A stretch of 64,000 nt of DNA from Albimonas marina (lineage in GTDB: Bacteria; Pseudomonadota; Alphaproteobacteria; Rhodobacterales; Rhodobacteraceae), in the NCBI RefSeq assembly GCF_029223255.1, contig NZ_JARHUC010000009.1:267334-331333 (forward strand), read 5' to 3'. A program made the translations under genes and the position numbers. Position 1 is the first letter of the stretch; each line of letters begins with the position of its first letter. Below, in pieces: positions 23,907 through 33,064 of the stretch. The notes below the pieces were generated by a model that worked only from the letters and a program-made list of their open reading frames with translations, ran no database searches and was not told where the DNA came from.

Positions 23907-26900
23907 ATGACACCGCTCCAACCGACGGGAGGCGTCTCGGCGCGCGTCGCCGAAGCCATCGTCCGACTGCGCGCCCTGTGGCTGGCGATGACCGTCGCGC
24001 TGATCGGACTGTCGGTGGCGCAGATCGGCGGGATCGTGCCGCTGAACGCGGATGCGCGGATCTTCTTCGCGCAGGAGAACCCCGACCGGCAGGCGCTGGA
24101 CGAGTTCGAGGCGACCTTCAACAAGAACGACACGATGATCGTCGCCGTCGCCCCGAAGGACGGCGAGGTCTTCACGCCCGAGACGCTCGCCGCGGTGGGC
24201 GAGCTGACCGAGCGGGCCTGGTATCTGCCCTTCGTGCGCCGGGTCGATTCCATCACCAACTTCCAGCACACCTACGCCGACGGCGACGACGGGCTGGTGG
24301 TGCGCGACCTGGTCCCCGACCCCGCCTCGGTCACGCCCGAGGAAGCCGCCGAGGCGAAGGCCATCGCGCTCGACCGCCCGGAGCTGATCGGCACCGGCTT
24401 CCTGCCCGCCGACGGCACGGCGGCGACCGGCGTGCAGATCGCCTTCTCGCTGCCCGGCGTCGACCAGGAGGTCGAGATCCCCGAGGTCGTCGGCGAATAC
24501 GAGGCCCTGCGCGCCGAGATCGAGGCCGCGCACCCGGGCGTCGAGCTCCGAGCCGCCGGCATCATCCTGACCAACAACCAGTTCAACGTGGCGGGGCAGG
24601 AGGACGGGCAGACGCTGTTCGGCCCGATGTTCCTGCTGATCCTGCTGATCGTGGGGCTGGCGATCCGCTCGATCCTCGCCAGCCTCGCGGTGCTGCTGAT
24701 GATCATCCTCTCGGCGCTGGCGGGGCTGGGGGCGGCGGGATGGCTGGGCTATCAGCTCAACCTGATCACGGTGCTCTCGCCCCTCTACATCATGACGCTG
24801 GTGGTGGCCTCGGCGGTGCATGTGCTGTCGGCCTGCCGCCAGGCGATGCTGGACACCGACGACCGCAAGGAATGGGCGCGCCGCACGCTGACCGACCACA
24901 TGGGCGCCATCGTGCTGGCCAGCGTGACCACGGCGCTGGGCTTCCTGTGCCTGAACTTCTCGATCTCGCCGCCCTTCCGGCAGCTGGGCAACATCGTCGC
25001 CGTGGGGGTGCTGGCGGGGATGCTCTACACCCTGACCCTGCTGCCGGCGCTGATCACCTACCTGCCGATCCGCCGCTCGACCACGCGCCCCGCCGCGCAG
25101 GCGCTGACCGGGCGCATCGCCGAGTTCGTCATCGCCAACAGCCGCGCGGTCCTGCTGGGGGGCATGGCCTGCGCGGTGGCGCTGCTGGCCGGCTTCAGCC
25201 AGCTCAAGCTCGAGGACGACTTCCCCCGCTATTTCGACGAGCGCTACGCCTTCCGCCAGAACACCGACTTCGTCGAGGACAACCTGACCGGCGTGAACGT
25301 GCTGAACTGGCCGCTGCCCGCGGGCGAGCCGGGGGGCGTCAACGACCCGGCCTTCCTGGCCGAGGTCTCGGCCTTCGTCGACTGGCTGCGCGCGCAGCCG
25401 GAGGCGACGACCGTCACCTCGCTGACCGACACGATCAAGCGCCTGAACATGAACATGCACGGCGACGATCGCGACTTCCTCCGCCTGCCGACCGAGGCCG
25501 AGGCGGCGGCGCAGTACCTGCTGCTCTACGAGCTCTCCCTCGGCTACGGCATGGACCTGACCGACCAGGTCGACATCCAGCGCGAGATCCTGCGCGTCGG
25601 CGTGCCCATGGCCCGCACCTCCACCGCCGAGATGCGCGAGCTGTCGCTGCGCGCCGGCGACTGGCTGCGCGAGAACGCGCCCATCGCCCAGGCGGCCTGG
25701 GAGGCGAAATATCCCGACGTGCCGATGATCACCCCCACGGGCATCGACTACGTCTTCAGCCTGATCTCCTACCGCGACGTGCGCGCGATGCTGGTCGGCT
25801 CGCTGGTGGCGCTGGTGGGGATCTCGGGCCTGATCATGCTGGCGCTGCGCGACCTGAAGATCGGCGCGCTGAGCCTGGTCCCCAACGTCGCCCCCGCGCT
25901 GATGGGCTTCGGCGCCTGGGGCTGGCTGGTCGGCGAGGTGACGCTGGCGATCTCGGTGGTGCTGGCGGCCACGCTGGGCGTCGTCGTCGACGACACCGTG
26001 CACTTCCTGTCCAAGTATTCCGCCGCCCGCCGCGCCGGCGCCTCGGCCGAGGACGCGGTCCGCCAGGCCTTCGCCAAGGTCGGCATGGCGATGATCGTCA
26101 CCACGCTCAGCCTCGTCGCGGGCTTCGGCATCCTCGCCCAGTCCGGCTTCGCGGTGAACGGCGAGATGGCCGAGCTGACCGCCATCACCATCTCCATCGC
26201 GCTCGTCGCGGACCTGCTGATCATGCCCGCCCTCCTGATCCGGCTCGACAAGAGGAGACCCTCCGTGTCCAAGGTCGCCGCCGCCGCCGGGGTTCTCGCC
26301 CTGGCCGTCGCCCTGCTCGTCCCCCCCGGCGCGCACGCCCAGTCCGCGCAGGAGAAAGGCCTCGCCATCGCGCAGGAGGCCAAGGACCGCGACCGCGGCT
26401 GGGGCGACTTCTCGGTCGAGGGGGAGATGGTCCTGCGCGACAAGGGCGGCGCCGAGAGCCGCCGGGTGTTCGAGTCCCTCAACGTCGAGCGTCCCGACCC
26501 GTCCGTCGGCGATCTCGCGATCATCGTCTTCTCCCGGCCCCGCGACATCCGCGGCACCGCCCTGCTGACGCATGCCAACATCGAGCCGCAGGACGACGAC
26601 CAGTGGCTCTATCTGCCCGCGGTGAAGCGCGAGAAGCGGATCTCGTCCTCCAACCGCACCGGCAAGTTCGTCTCATCGGAATTCTCCTACGAGGACCTGA
26701 CCAGCCAGGAGGTGCCCGACTACACCTACGAATGGCTGCGCGACGAGCCGTGCCCGAACGCGCCCTCGCTGACCTGCCACGTCGTCGACAGCTTTCCCAG
26801 GAATGCCGCGTCGGGCTACTCGCGCCGCACGGTCTGGCTGGACGCGCAGCACTTCCGCTTCCAGCAGGTCGCCTTCCACAACCGCCGCGGCGCGCTGGAG

Positions 26901-27083
26901 AAGACGCTGACCTTCTCCGGCTACCAGCAATACCTGGGCCGGTACTGGCGGCCCGACCTGATGCGCATGGTCAATCACCAGACCGGGAAGGAGACCGACC
27001 TGATCTGGTCGAACTATCGGTTCCGCTCCGGCCTTCGCGAAGACGACTTCAGTGCCCAGCGTCTCAAGACCTTTTCGCGCTGA
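23907..27083 (+). CDS. RND (MMPL/HAE3-type) exporter fused to LolA-like outer-membrane lipoprotein-sorting domain
   Basis: In this 1058-residue protein, residues 1-785 are an RND-superfamily exporter: TM1 at about 22-42, a large periplasmic loop, TM cluster (about 247-390), a second TM (about 412-432), a second loop, and the last TM cluster (about 625-785), with the relay-type segment VVDDTVHFLSKY. These HAE3-type pumps move lipids or other hydrophobic cargo. Residues about 787-812 form a complete signal peptide (hydrophobic core ending GAHAQ), and the remainder is a LolA-like sorting domain of the kind normally encoded by a separate next gene (DFSVEGEMVL...FSRPRDIRGTALL, WLYLPAVKREKRI). No stop or frameshift separates them. 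The internal signal peptide would become one more TM helix or be cut. Confidence 0.88.
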   Translation: MTPLQPTGGVSARVAEAIVRLRALWLAMTVALIGLSVAQIGGIVPLNADARIFFAQENPDRQALDEFEATFNKNDTMIVAVAPKDGEVFTPETLAAVGELTERAWYLPFVRRVDSITNFQHTYADGDDGLVVRDLVPDPASVTPEEAAEAKAIALDRPELIGTGFLPADGTAATGVQIAFSLPGVDQEVEIPEVVGEYEALRAEIEAAHPGVELRAAGIILTNNQFNVAGQEDGQTLFGPMFLLILLIVGLAIRSILASLAVLLMIILSALAGLGAAGWLGYQLNLITVLSPLYIMTLVVASAVHVLSACRQAMLDTDDRKEWARRTLTDHMGAIVLASVTTALGFLCLNFSISPPFRQLGNIVAVGVLAGMLYTLTLLPALITYLPIRRSTTRPAAQALTGRIAEFVIANSRAVLLGGMACAVALLAGFSQLKLEDDFPRYFDERYAFRQNTDFVEDNLTGVNVLNWPLPAGEPGGVNDPAFLAEVSAFVDWLRAQPEATTVTSLTDTIKRLNMNMHGDDRDFLRLPTEAEAAAQYLLLYELSLGYGMDLTDQVDIQREILRVGVPMARTSTAEMRELSLRAGDWLRENAPIAQAAWEAKYPDVPMITPTGIDYVFSLISYRDVRAMLVGSLVALVGISGLIMLALRDLKIGALSLVPNVAPALMGFGAWGWLVGEVTLAISVVLAATLGVVVDDTVHFLSKYSAARRAGASAEDAVRQAFAKVGMAMIVTTLSLVAGFGILAQSGFAVNGEMAELTAITISIALVADLLIMPALLIRLDKRRPSVSKVAAAAGVLALAVALLVPPGAHAQSAQEKGLAIAQEAKDRDRGWGDFSVEGEMVLRDKGGAESRRVFESLNVERPDPSVGDLAIIVFSRPRDIRGTALLTHANIEPQDDDQWLYLPAVKREKRISSSNRTGKFVSSEFSYEDLTSQEVPDYTYEWLRDEPCPNAPSLTCHVVDSFPRNAASGYSRRTVWLDAQHFRFQQVAFHNRRGALEKTLTFSGYQQYLGRYWRPDLMRMVNHQTGKETDLIWSNYRFRSGLREDDFSAQRLKTFSR
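26252..26267 (+). promoter_or_regulatory. Internal ribosome site and GTG start for the LolA-like domain
   Basis: GAGGAG at 26252-26257 lies seven bases before an in-frame GTG at 26265, exactly at the start of the internal signal peptide. Initiation here would give a free 272-residue exported LolA-like protein (26265-27083) alongside the fusion. Confidence 0.55.
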
Positions 27084-28302
27084 GCGGACGGCCGCCGCGC
27101 TGGCGGCGCTGCTGCTGGCCGCCGGGCCCGCGTCGGCCGAGGGCCTCGCGCCCGAAGCCTACGACCTCTTCGGCGAGATCGAGCTGGAGGGGACCGGCTT
27201 CCTGCAATCCCCGCAGTTCGCCGGCCAGCGGCGAGACGACGTCTCGGTCGCCGGCAAGGCGACCTTCCTCGCCGAATGGGCGGGCGGCGACGCCGTGCTG
27301 CGCATCACGCCCTTCGCCCGACTCGACGCCGCCGACGACCGCCGCACCCATGTCGACCTGCGCGAGGCGAAGCTCGACCTCTACCGCGACGACTGGAGCT
27401 TCCGCATCGGGATCGACACGGTGTTCTGGGCCAAGACCGAGGCGGTGCACCTCGTCGACATCGTCGCCCAGGACGACCGGATCGAGGACATCGACAACGA
27501 GACCCGCCTCGGCCAGCCGATGCTCCGCGTGGGGTGGCTGAGCGAGCTGGGCGAGCTGTCGCTGTTCTACCTGCCGTACTTCCGCGAGCGTCCGACGCCC
27601 GGCCGCACGGGCCGCCTGCGCCTGAACCCGCCCGTGGCGGACGCGCGCCCCGTCTACGACACCGGCGCCGAGGAATGGACCCCCAGCTTCGCCGCCCGCT
27701 TCGCGGGCGTGGCGGGCGACGTGGACTTCGGCCTCTCGGCCTTCCACGGCCTCGGCCGGGAGCCCGCCCTGTTCCTCGACCCCGGCGGCGCCCTGCGCCC
27801 GTTCTACGAGCGCATCACCCAGGTCGGCCTCGACCTGCAGTACACCTCCGACGCGACGCTGTGGAAGTTCGAGGGGATCCACCGCTCCGGCCAGCGCAAC
27901 CTGTCCTTCGTCGAGGAGAGCTACCTCGCCGCCACCGGCGGCGTCGAGCACACGCTCTACGGCGTGCTCGACACGCCCGGCGACCTCGGCCTGATCGCCG
28001 AATACGCCTGGGACCAGCGCGGCGAGGACGCGCTGACGCCCTGGCAGAACGACCTGTTCCTGGGCGCGCGCCTGGCGCTGAACGACGTCTCCGACACCTC
28101 CGCCCTGATCCTCGGCTCGGTGGACCTGGGCGACGGCGCGGTCGGCGTGCGCCTGGAGTTCGAGCGCCGCATCGCCCCCAACCTCAGCCTCGGCCTCGAA
28201 GCCCAGGCCTTCCTCGGCTTCGACCAGAGCGCCCCCTTCGACGCCTTCGCCGACGACAGCTATCTCCGCGTCCGACTGACCCGGTTCTTCGGGCTGAAGT
28301 GA
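27052..28302 (+). CDS. Outer-membrane beta-barrel protein of the exporter operon
   Basis: This 416-residue protein has a signal peptide (ALAALLLAAGPASAE). The mature chain is built of alternating polar and aromatic strands, for example DDWSFRIGIDTVFW, GLDLQYTSDATLWKFEG and SYLRVRLTRFFG, and ends in an aromatic-rich strand, as expected of a porin-like barrel. It starts at a GTG inside the 3' end of the RND-LolA gene (32-base overlap), so it is the last step of the same operon. RND exporter, LolA-like carrier and a barrel protein (often annotated DUF1302-like) is a recurring set thought to move hydrophobic molecules to or through the outer membrane. The assignment to a barrel is from sequence pattern and position. 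Confidence 0.75.
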   Translation: MPSVSRPFRAERTAAALAALLLAAGPASAEGLAPEAYDLFGEIELEGTGFLQSPQFAGQRRDDVSVAGKATFLAEWAGGDAVLRITPFARLDAADDRRTHVDLREAKLDLYRDDWSFRIGIDTVFWAKTEAVHLVDIVAQDDRIEDIDNETRLGQPMLRVGWLSELGELSLFYLPYFRERPTPGRTGRLRLNPPVADARPVYDTGAEEWTPSFAARFAGVAGDVDFGLSAFHGLGREPALFLDPGGALRPFYERITQVGLDLQYTSDATLWKFEGIHRSGQRNLSFVEESYLAATGGVEHTLYGVLDTPGDLGLIAEYAWDQRGEDALTPWQNDLFLGARLALNDVSDTSALILGSVDLGDGAVGVRLEFERRIAPNLSLGLEAQAFLGFDQSAPFDAFADDSYLRVRLTRFFGLK

Positions 28303-28557
28303 GCGCGGAGGACGGGCGACGGCGGACGGGAAAAGCCTTCTCGACCGGGATCCGGCCCCAGACCTGCCGAAGCCGAGGGCTCGTGCCGGGGCGCCGCATC
28401 GTCGTCAGGCGATCGCCCGGACCGGCTGCGCGCAGGCGCCTCGGGGGCGCGCCGCGCGGCCGCATCGTCGACGCTCGCCATCACGCCTGCGCGCCGTATT
28501 CTGGCCGACGCGCCCGGCCGACCGCCGTTCCCCTCGCCCCATCCGGAGACCGTCCCC

Positions 28558-29322
28558 ATGCAGATCCCCCGCAGACTGGAAGGCCGCGCGGCCATCGTCA
28601 CCGGCGCCGCCGGCGGCATCGGCGCCGCGACCGCCGCCCGCCTCGTCGCCGAGGGCGCGCAGGTGCTGATCGCCGACCGCCAGGACCACGTGGCCGAGAC
28701 GGCGGCGCGGATCGGCGCCACGCCCATGCTCCTGGACGTCACCGACGCGGACGCGGGACCGCGCCTGGCGCAGGCCGCGCTGGACGCCTTCGGGCGCATC
28801 GACATCCTGTTCAACAACGCCGGGATCGGCGGCTCGAAGCGGCTGGAGGACTCGGACGACGCGCATCTGGAGCGGTTCCTTGCGGTCAACCTGCTGGCGG
28901 TGATGCGGGTGACGCGGGACGTGCTCCCGCACCTGACGCGGCCGGGCGGGGCGATCATTTCGACCTCGTCGTCGCTCGCCTTCGTGGGCTACCCGGGGAC
29001 GGCGGCCTATGCGCCGACCAAGGCCGCGGTGCGCCAGATGACCAACCAGCTGGCCGCCGAGCTGGGCCCCGAGGGGATCCGGGTCAACGCGGTGGCGCCG
29101 GGGTGCATCGAGACGCCGATGACCTCGAAGAACGTGCATGAGAACCCGCTCTACCAGCGCAACTTCATCGCGAACACGCCGCTGCGCCGCTACGGCGCCC
29201 CCGAGGAGATCGCCTCGGTGGTGGCCTTCCTCGCCTCCGACGACGCCAGCTTCGTGACCGGTCAGACGATCGTCGTGGACGGCGGCTGGGTCGGGGGGCG
29301 CAACCTGCCGCTGGACGGTTGA
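28558..29322 (+). CDS. Short-chain dehydrogenase/reductase
   Basis: This 254-residue classical SDR uses NAD(P)(H) to oxidise an alcohol or reduce a ketone. The cofactor motif TGAAGGIG is at about residues 16-23, with an acidic residue (ADRQD) at the end of the second strand that favours NAD. NNAGIGG follows, then the catalytic STSSSLA Ser, and YAPTK with Tyr and Lys. VNAVAPGCIETPM completes the active-site lid. The substrate is not evident. It is separated from the barrel gene by 255 bases without features, so it is likely an independent transcript, though it could belong to the lipid locus as an alcohol/aldehyde oxidoreductase. Confidence 0.9.
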   Translation: MQIPRRLEGRAAIVTGAAGGIGAATAARLVAEGAQVLIADRQDHVAETAARIGATPMLLDVTDADAGPRLAQAALDAFGRIDILFNNAGIGGSKRLEDSDDAHLERFLAVNLLAVMRVTRDVLPHLTRPGGAIISTSSSLAFVGYPGTAAYAPTKAAVRQMTNQLAAELGPEGIRVNAVAPGCIETPMTSKNVHENPLYQRNFIANTPLRRYGAPEEIASVVAFLASDDASFVTGQTIVVDGGWVGGRNLPLDG

Positions 29323-29696
29323 ACCCGGAGCGGAGGCCGGGACGGAGGCGGCTTGCAGGGCCGTGATCGGTCGAGGCGGCCGGGCCTGCAGCGTCCCCGG
29401 CGCATCGACCGAGCGCATTCTCTCGCGTCATGCCGCCGTCTGCCGCCGCCTCGCCGATGCGACGCCGCTCCCGCCGGCTCCGCGGAGATCGGGCGTCGAT
29501 CCGCATCGAAGGGGCCCGGTCGGTGCCGCCGGCCTCGATGTCCAGGGCGGGAAGACGCCCCGCCCGGGCGGGCGCATCCGCCTCGATCCGCACGGGGAAG
29601 TCATGGGCGGCTTCATCCTGCGGTGCGGGCCTGCTATGCTTACGCAAGGTCCGCCCAAGCAAGCGCTCACGAAACAAGTTCCGGAGCCTATCCGCA
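29323..29696. other. Intergenic region, 374 bases
   Basis: Nothing gene-like is supported. Frames here are open only because of high GC. A lower-GC patch near 29635-29690 may contain the promoter of the small exported protein. Confidence 0.4.
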
Positions 29697-29957
29697 GTGA
29701 GAATCTCAGGCATCGCCATGGCCGTCTCGGCCCTTGGCATCTTCGCCGCGGCGGCGGCGCCGTGGTCGGCGGTCCCGACGGCCGAGCCCGCCGCGCCCGC
29801 GTCGCGCTCGACCCTGGAGTCGGACGGCGGGGTCCTGCGGCTCGCGCAGACCTACAGTTCCAAGTGCGTGACGCCGACGACGATCTGCTTCGTCAACCCC
29901 GCGCCGGTGGGCAATCCCTGCTCCTGCGGCGCCTCCCAGGGGCGCATCCAGCGCTGA
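29697..29957 (+). CDS. Small exported four-cysteine protein
   Basis: This 86-residue protein starts at a GTG with GGAG ten bases upstream; an ATG at 29718 is the alternative. Residues 1-30 form a signal peptide (GIAMAVSALGIFAAAAAP). The mature C-terminal third carries four cysteines spaced as KC-x7-IC-x8-PCSC, which could form two disulfides or bind a metal. No family is recognised. It ends 24 bases before the convergent end of a large membrane-anchored protein gene, on the other side of which lies another small exported cysteine protein. Confidence 0.5.
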   Translation: MRISGIAMAVSALGIFAAAAAPWSAVPTAEPAAPASRSTLESDGGVLRLAQTYSSKCVTPTTICFVNPAPVGNPCSCGASQGRIQR

Positions 29958-29981
29958 GGCCGAGGGCCGGGGCGCAGCGCG

Positions 29982-32495
29982 TCAGCGCTCCGGCGCGTCC
30001 TCTTCGCAGCGCCGGTCGACCCCCTCCGGCATGAGCACCCGGATCTCCTTGGCGGAGGTCGCCGACCCTTCGCTCGTCCAGACCCGCAGGATGCGCTGTT
30101 CGCCGCCGTCGTCGGCCCGACGGCCGGGCGGGGCGACGGGACCGAATTCCGCGACGATGCCGTCCATGTTCGGCAGCACGCGGATGCGCGAGGCGGTCTG
30201 CCCCCCCAGCGTCACCGCCGTGCTGCGCCAGAGGCGCGTGCCGGGGATGAGGATCGCGGCCGGCTGGCAGGCCTCCAGCACCATCGCGCCGTGCGGCGGA
30301 TCCATGAAATCGTCCAGGATGATCGGCCGGCGCTGCACGTCGAGCGCGCCGCCCCAGATCACGATGTCCAGCGCCTCGAAATCGGGCGGCAGCGGCACCC
30401 GCACCGGGTAGGTGGACACGTCGATCGTCTCGCGCGAGTCGTCGTCCAGCCAGCCGGTCGTCACCTCGAAGTTCACCTCGTCCGCCCAGGCGGGGACCGA
30501 GATCAGGGCCATCTGGGTGCGCTGCACGGGATCGCCGCCGTCGGGCGGGGCGATCACCCAGCCGAACTCGATCGCCTTGCCGTCGCCGTCGCCCTTGCCT
30601 TCCTCCTCGATGCGGCTGTCGCCGAAGCCGACGAGGACCGCGCTCGCATCCGCGGCCTGCTCGTCCGACGCGCGGCCCAGGCCCAGCCAGCCGCCGAGCC
30701 CGGCCCGCGCCTCGAGCTTGCGCCGCAGGAGCACGCCTTCCGCGTCGCTCTTGGGGAAGATCGCGTAGGAGTAGGCGTCCTGCTTGGCGAGCTGCTCGAT
30801 CAGGTTGAAGAGACCGCCGTTGACCGTATAGGCCTCCACCGCCCGGCCGGCGGGACAGCCGGCGAGATCGAATTGCGGCTCCTGGCAGAACTTGTGGGTC
30901 TCGTCGCGCGCGCGGGCCTCGGCCAGGTAGGCGGCCGGGAAGTTGAAGCGGGGGACGAGGGCCGCGTATTCGTCCAGCGAGTTCAGCTGACCGTCGTAGC
31001 TGACCGCGACGAAGGCGTCGTCCCAGCTCCGCCCCTCGCCGACGTCGGCCTGCATCGCCGAGGCCGTGCGGACCGGGTAGTAGTAGGGCCGCGCCCAGTC
31101 GGGGAACTCGCCGGTCTCGTCGGCCGCGATCATGTAGAGCGTGTCCTGCGCCTTGCGCACCAGGAACTGCGGACGCGGTCCGCAATCGGTCAGCACCTCC
31201 TTGCGCACCAGGTCGAAGAAGCGCCGCCAGGGTTCGGGTTCGCGCAGGTCCAGCTCGTCCGTCTGCAGCATGCGCGGGTCGCGCAGCGGCTCGCTCTCGT
31301 CGATGCTGGCCTGGATCACGTCGGTCGGGATCGAGAGCACGGTCTGCAGGGCGCGCACCGTGACGTCGTCCACCAGCGAGCGGTCGCGGGTCAGCAGCAG
31401 GCGCCCGATCGCGACATGCGAGCGCTCGACGAGCCGCTCCAGCTGCTCGACCTCCGCCCGCGCGTCGTCGGCGGCCTTGCGCGCCTGCGCCAGCGGATCG
31501 ACGGGCGCGGCGGCGAGCGGATCCGCCGGGCGCGCGTGCGGGGCCGCGCCGCCGCCCTGGCGCTGCGCCTCGAGCTCCAGCGTCAGGAGCTCCTCGTCGG
31601 CCTTCTCCGCGGTCTCGCGGGCGCCGCGCAGCCTGGCTTCCTGCACCCGCAGGCTGTCGCGATGGACGGCGATCTCCTTGCCGATCGCGCCTGCGGGGGC
31701 CCAGCTGTCCTTCGACGGGCAGCCCGGCGCGTTCAGCGCGTAGTAGCCGGCGATGAAGTTGTTCAGCCGGATCTCGATGTTCGCCAGCCAGTTGGCGTAG
31801 TGCTCGTCATAGGCCGCCAGCCGCGTCCGGTCCGGCCCCGACGTCTGCAGCGCCGCCGACAGGTGCGGCGCCAGCCCCGGCACGGCCGAGGACGGGTCGC
31901 CCGGCGCGAAGAACCGCTCGATCGACACGTGGACGCGGACGAAGGCCCGGTCGACGGTGTTGGCGCCGGGCAGGACCGTGGTGTCGAACTTGAACCCGTA
32001 CATCGTGTTGCCCAGCAGGTCGTGCCGGTCGTCGAGCATGTTCTCGAGGATCATCTGCCGGATGCGGTCGCGCACGCCCGAGATGATCGTGAACTTGTCG
32101 GAGAAGTCGAGCTCGCGCAGCGAGACCTCGCCGGCCGGGGCGGGGCCTCCGGCCGCGGCGCCCTGGGCCTGCGCGGGGGCGCGCGCGTCCATGGTCAGCG
32201 ACTCCCCGATCATCCGCGCGATCAGGGTGGGATCGAGGTCGAGCGCCTGGAGCTGGTTGCGCAGCCAGTGGTCCTGGTCGTAGCGGTCGTTCACCAGACG
32301 CTCGCGCGTGTAGACCTCGGGGCTGTCGACATAGATGGCGCCGTAGGTCTTGAACGGCCAGACCGCGGGCCGCCAGGAGCCCAGCGCGACGAGCGCGACG
32401 ACGACAAGGGCGAGCCAGCCTGCGACGGAGCCCCACCGGATCCCGGCCAGGCGGGCGCCGAGGGGGGGCGGCCTGTCTTCGCCCGGATCGGTCAT
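29982..32495 (-). CDS. Large membrane-anchored protein of unknown function
   Basis: This 837-residue protein is not recognised. A polar N-terminus is followed by one TM helix (about residues 22-42, GSVAGWLALVVVALVALGSW), so most of the chain is probably periplasmic. Visible regions are a helical segment with NDRYDQDHWLRNQLQALD, a charged coiled-coil stretch at about 290-375 (repeating Ala/Glu/Arg with GQ-rich breaks), a probable all-beta C-terminal half ending in repeated hydrophobic strands (SVPAWADEVNFEVTTGW, YPVRVPLPPDFEALDIVIWGG), and few cysteines. Four bases separate its start from the stop of a small exported cysteine protein (32500-32736), so these two likely form an operon. No catalytic motif could be named. 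Confidence 0.75.
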   Translation of the reverse strand: MTDPGEDRPPPLGARLAGIRWGSVAGWLALVVVALVALGSWRPAVWPFKTYGAIYVDSPEVYTRERLVNDRYDQDHWLRNQLQALDLDPTLIARMIGESLTMDARAPAQAQGAAAGGPAPAGEVSLRELDFSDKFTIISGVRDRIRQMILENMLDDRHDLLGNTMYGFKFDTTVLPGANTVDRAFVRVHVSIERFFAPGDPSSAVPGLAPHLSAALQTSGPDRTRLAAYDEHYANWLANIEIRLNNFIAGYYALNAPGCPSKDSWAPAGAIGKEIAVHRDSLRVQEARLRGARETAEKADEELLTLELEAQRQGGGAAPHARPADPLAAAPVDPLAQARKAADDARAEVEQLERLVERSHVAIGRLLLTRDRSLVDDVTVRALQTVLSIPTDVIQASIDESEPLRDPRMLQTDELDLREPEPWRRFFDLVRKEVLTDCGPRPQFLVRKAQDTLYMIAADETGEFPDWARPYYYPVRTASAMQADVGEGRSWDDAFVAVSYDGQLNSLDEYAALVPRFNFPAAYLAEARARDETHKFCQEPQFDLAGCPAGRAVEAYTVNGGLFNLIEQLAKQDAYSYAIFPKSDAEGVLLRRKLEARAGLGGWLGLGRASDEQAADASAVLVGFGDSRIEEEGKGDGDGKAIEFGWVIAPPDGGDPVQRTQMALISVPAWADEVNFEVTTGWLDDDSRETIDVSTYPVRVPLPPDFEALDIVIWGGALDVQRRPIILDDFMDPPHGAMVLEACQPAAILIPGTRLWRSTAVTLGGQTASRIRVLPNMDGIVAEFGPVAPPGRRADDGGEQRILRVWTSEGSATSAKEIRVLMPEGVDRRCEEDAPER

Positions 32496-32499
32496 GCGC

Positions 32500-32736
32500 T
32501 CAGACGCAGCTTTGCGGTTCGATGGTGCGGGGCTTGCCGCCGCCGGTGCAGATCCGGACCCGCTGGCGGCCGCTGGTGCAGGTGGCCGTGCTCACGACGC
32601 GGACCTTGATCGAGCAGTCCCGGGGCGCGGGGGCGGGTTCGGCCTCCTGCTTGCCGCCGCCCTTGCCCTGCGCGACGGCCTCGCCGACCGGCACGGCGGC
32701 GAAGAGAAGCGCTGCGACAAACGCGAAACGAAGCAT
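32500..32736 (-). CDS. Small exported cysteine-containing protein
   Basis: This 78-residue protein has a clear signal peptide (FAFVAALLFAAVPVGEAVAQ), a Lys/Gly linker, and a mature domain with four cysteines (DCSIKV, ATCTSG, RICTGG, QSCV). It is transcribed just ahead of the 837-residue membrane-anchored protein with a four-base gap, so the two are likely co-expressed. No homologous family is recognised. A 15-base perfect inverted repeat sits about 40 bases upstream of its start. Confidence 0.65.
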   Translation of the reverse strand: MLRFAFVAALLFAAVPVGEAVAQGKGGGKQEAEPAPAPRDCSIKVRVVSTATCTSGRQRVRICTGGGKPRTIEPQSCV

Positions 32737-32770
32737 GTTTCCTCACCCGGTAAAGCCTTCGGTCTGAGCC

Positions 32771-32788
32771 TACCTTACGTTCCGTAAG
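32771..32788 (-). promoter_or_regulatory. Perfect inverted repeat upstream of the small exported protein
   Basis: CTTACG (32774-32779), three bases, CGTAAG (32783-32788). The overlapping ten bases ACGTAAGGTA (minus strand, 32780-32771) recur at 45047-45056 upstream of the choice-of-anchor D gene. Confidence 0.4.
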
Positions 32789-32894
32789 ATTAAAACGCTT
32801 CACTTCGGGATCGTTGCGGAGGCCGTCGCGTCGCCGGGCGAGCGTGGGGAAGGGGAGCGCGTAGGCGGCCCGGGTCGGCGGAAGGCGCCGGGCC

Positions 32895-32914
32895 GGGTCC
32901 GGGCGAGCGGACCC
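32895..32914. terminator. Stem-loop, possible terminator
   Basis: GGGTCCG and CGGACCC form a seven-base stem with a six-base loop. It lacks a T-run on either side. Confidence 0.3.
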
Positions 32915-33064
32915 GCGCGTCCGGCGCCCCTTCGTGCGGGGGGATGCGCGAGGCCCCGGTCCGGTCGAACGACCGGCCTCCGGGCGCATGGCGATCCGTC
33001 GGGGCGAGGGCCCGCCGGGCCGCGCCTCCAGGGCCCCGCCCTCGTCCCGGGGCGCGATCCGGTC

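Noticed and set aside
29430..29696. Upstream part of the frame ending in the small exported protein as coding
   Set aside because: It is Arg/Ser/Pro-rich without a signal peptide at its start; the GTG at 29697 with GGAG places the signal peptide at the N-terminus.
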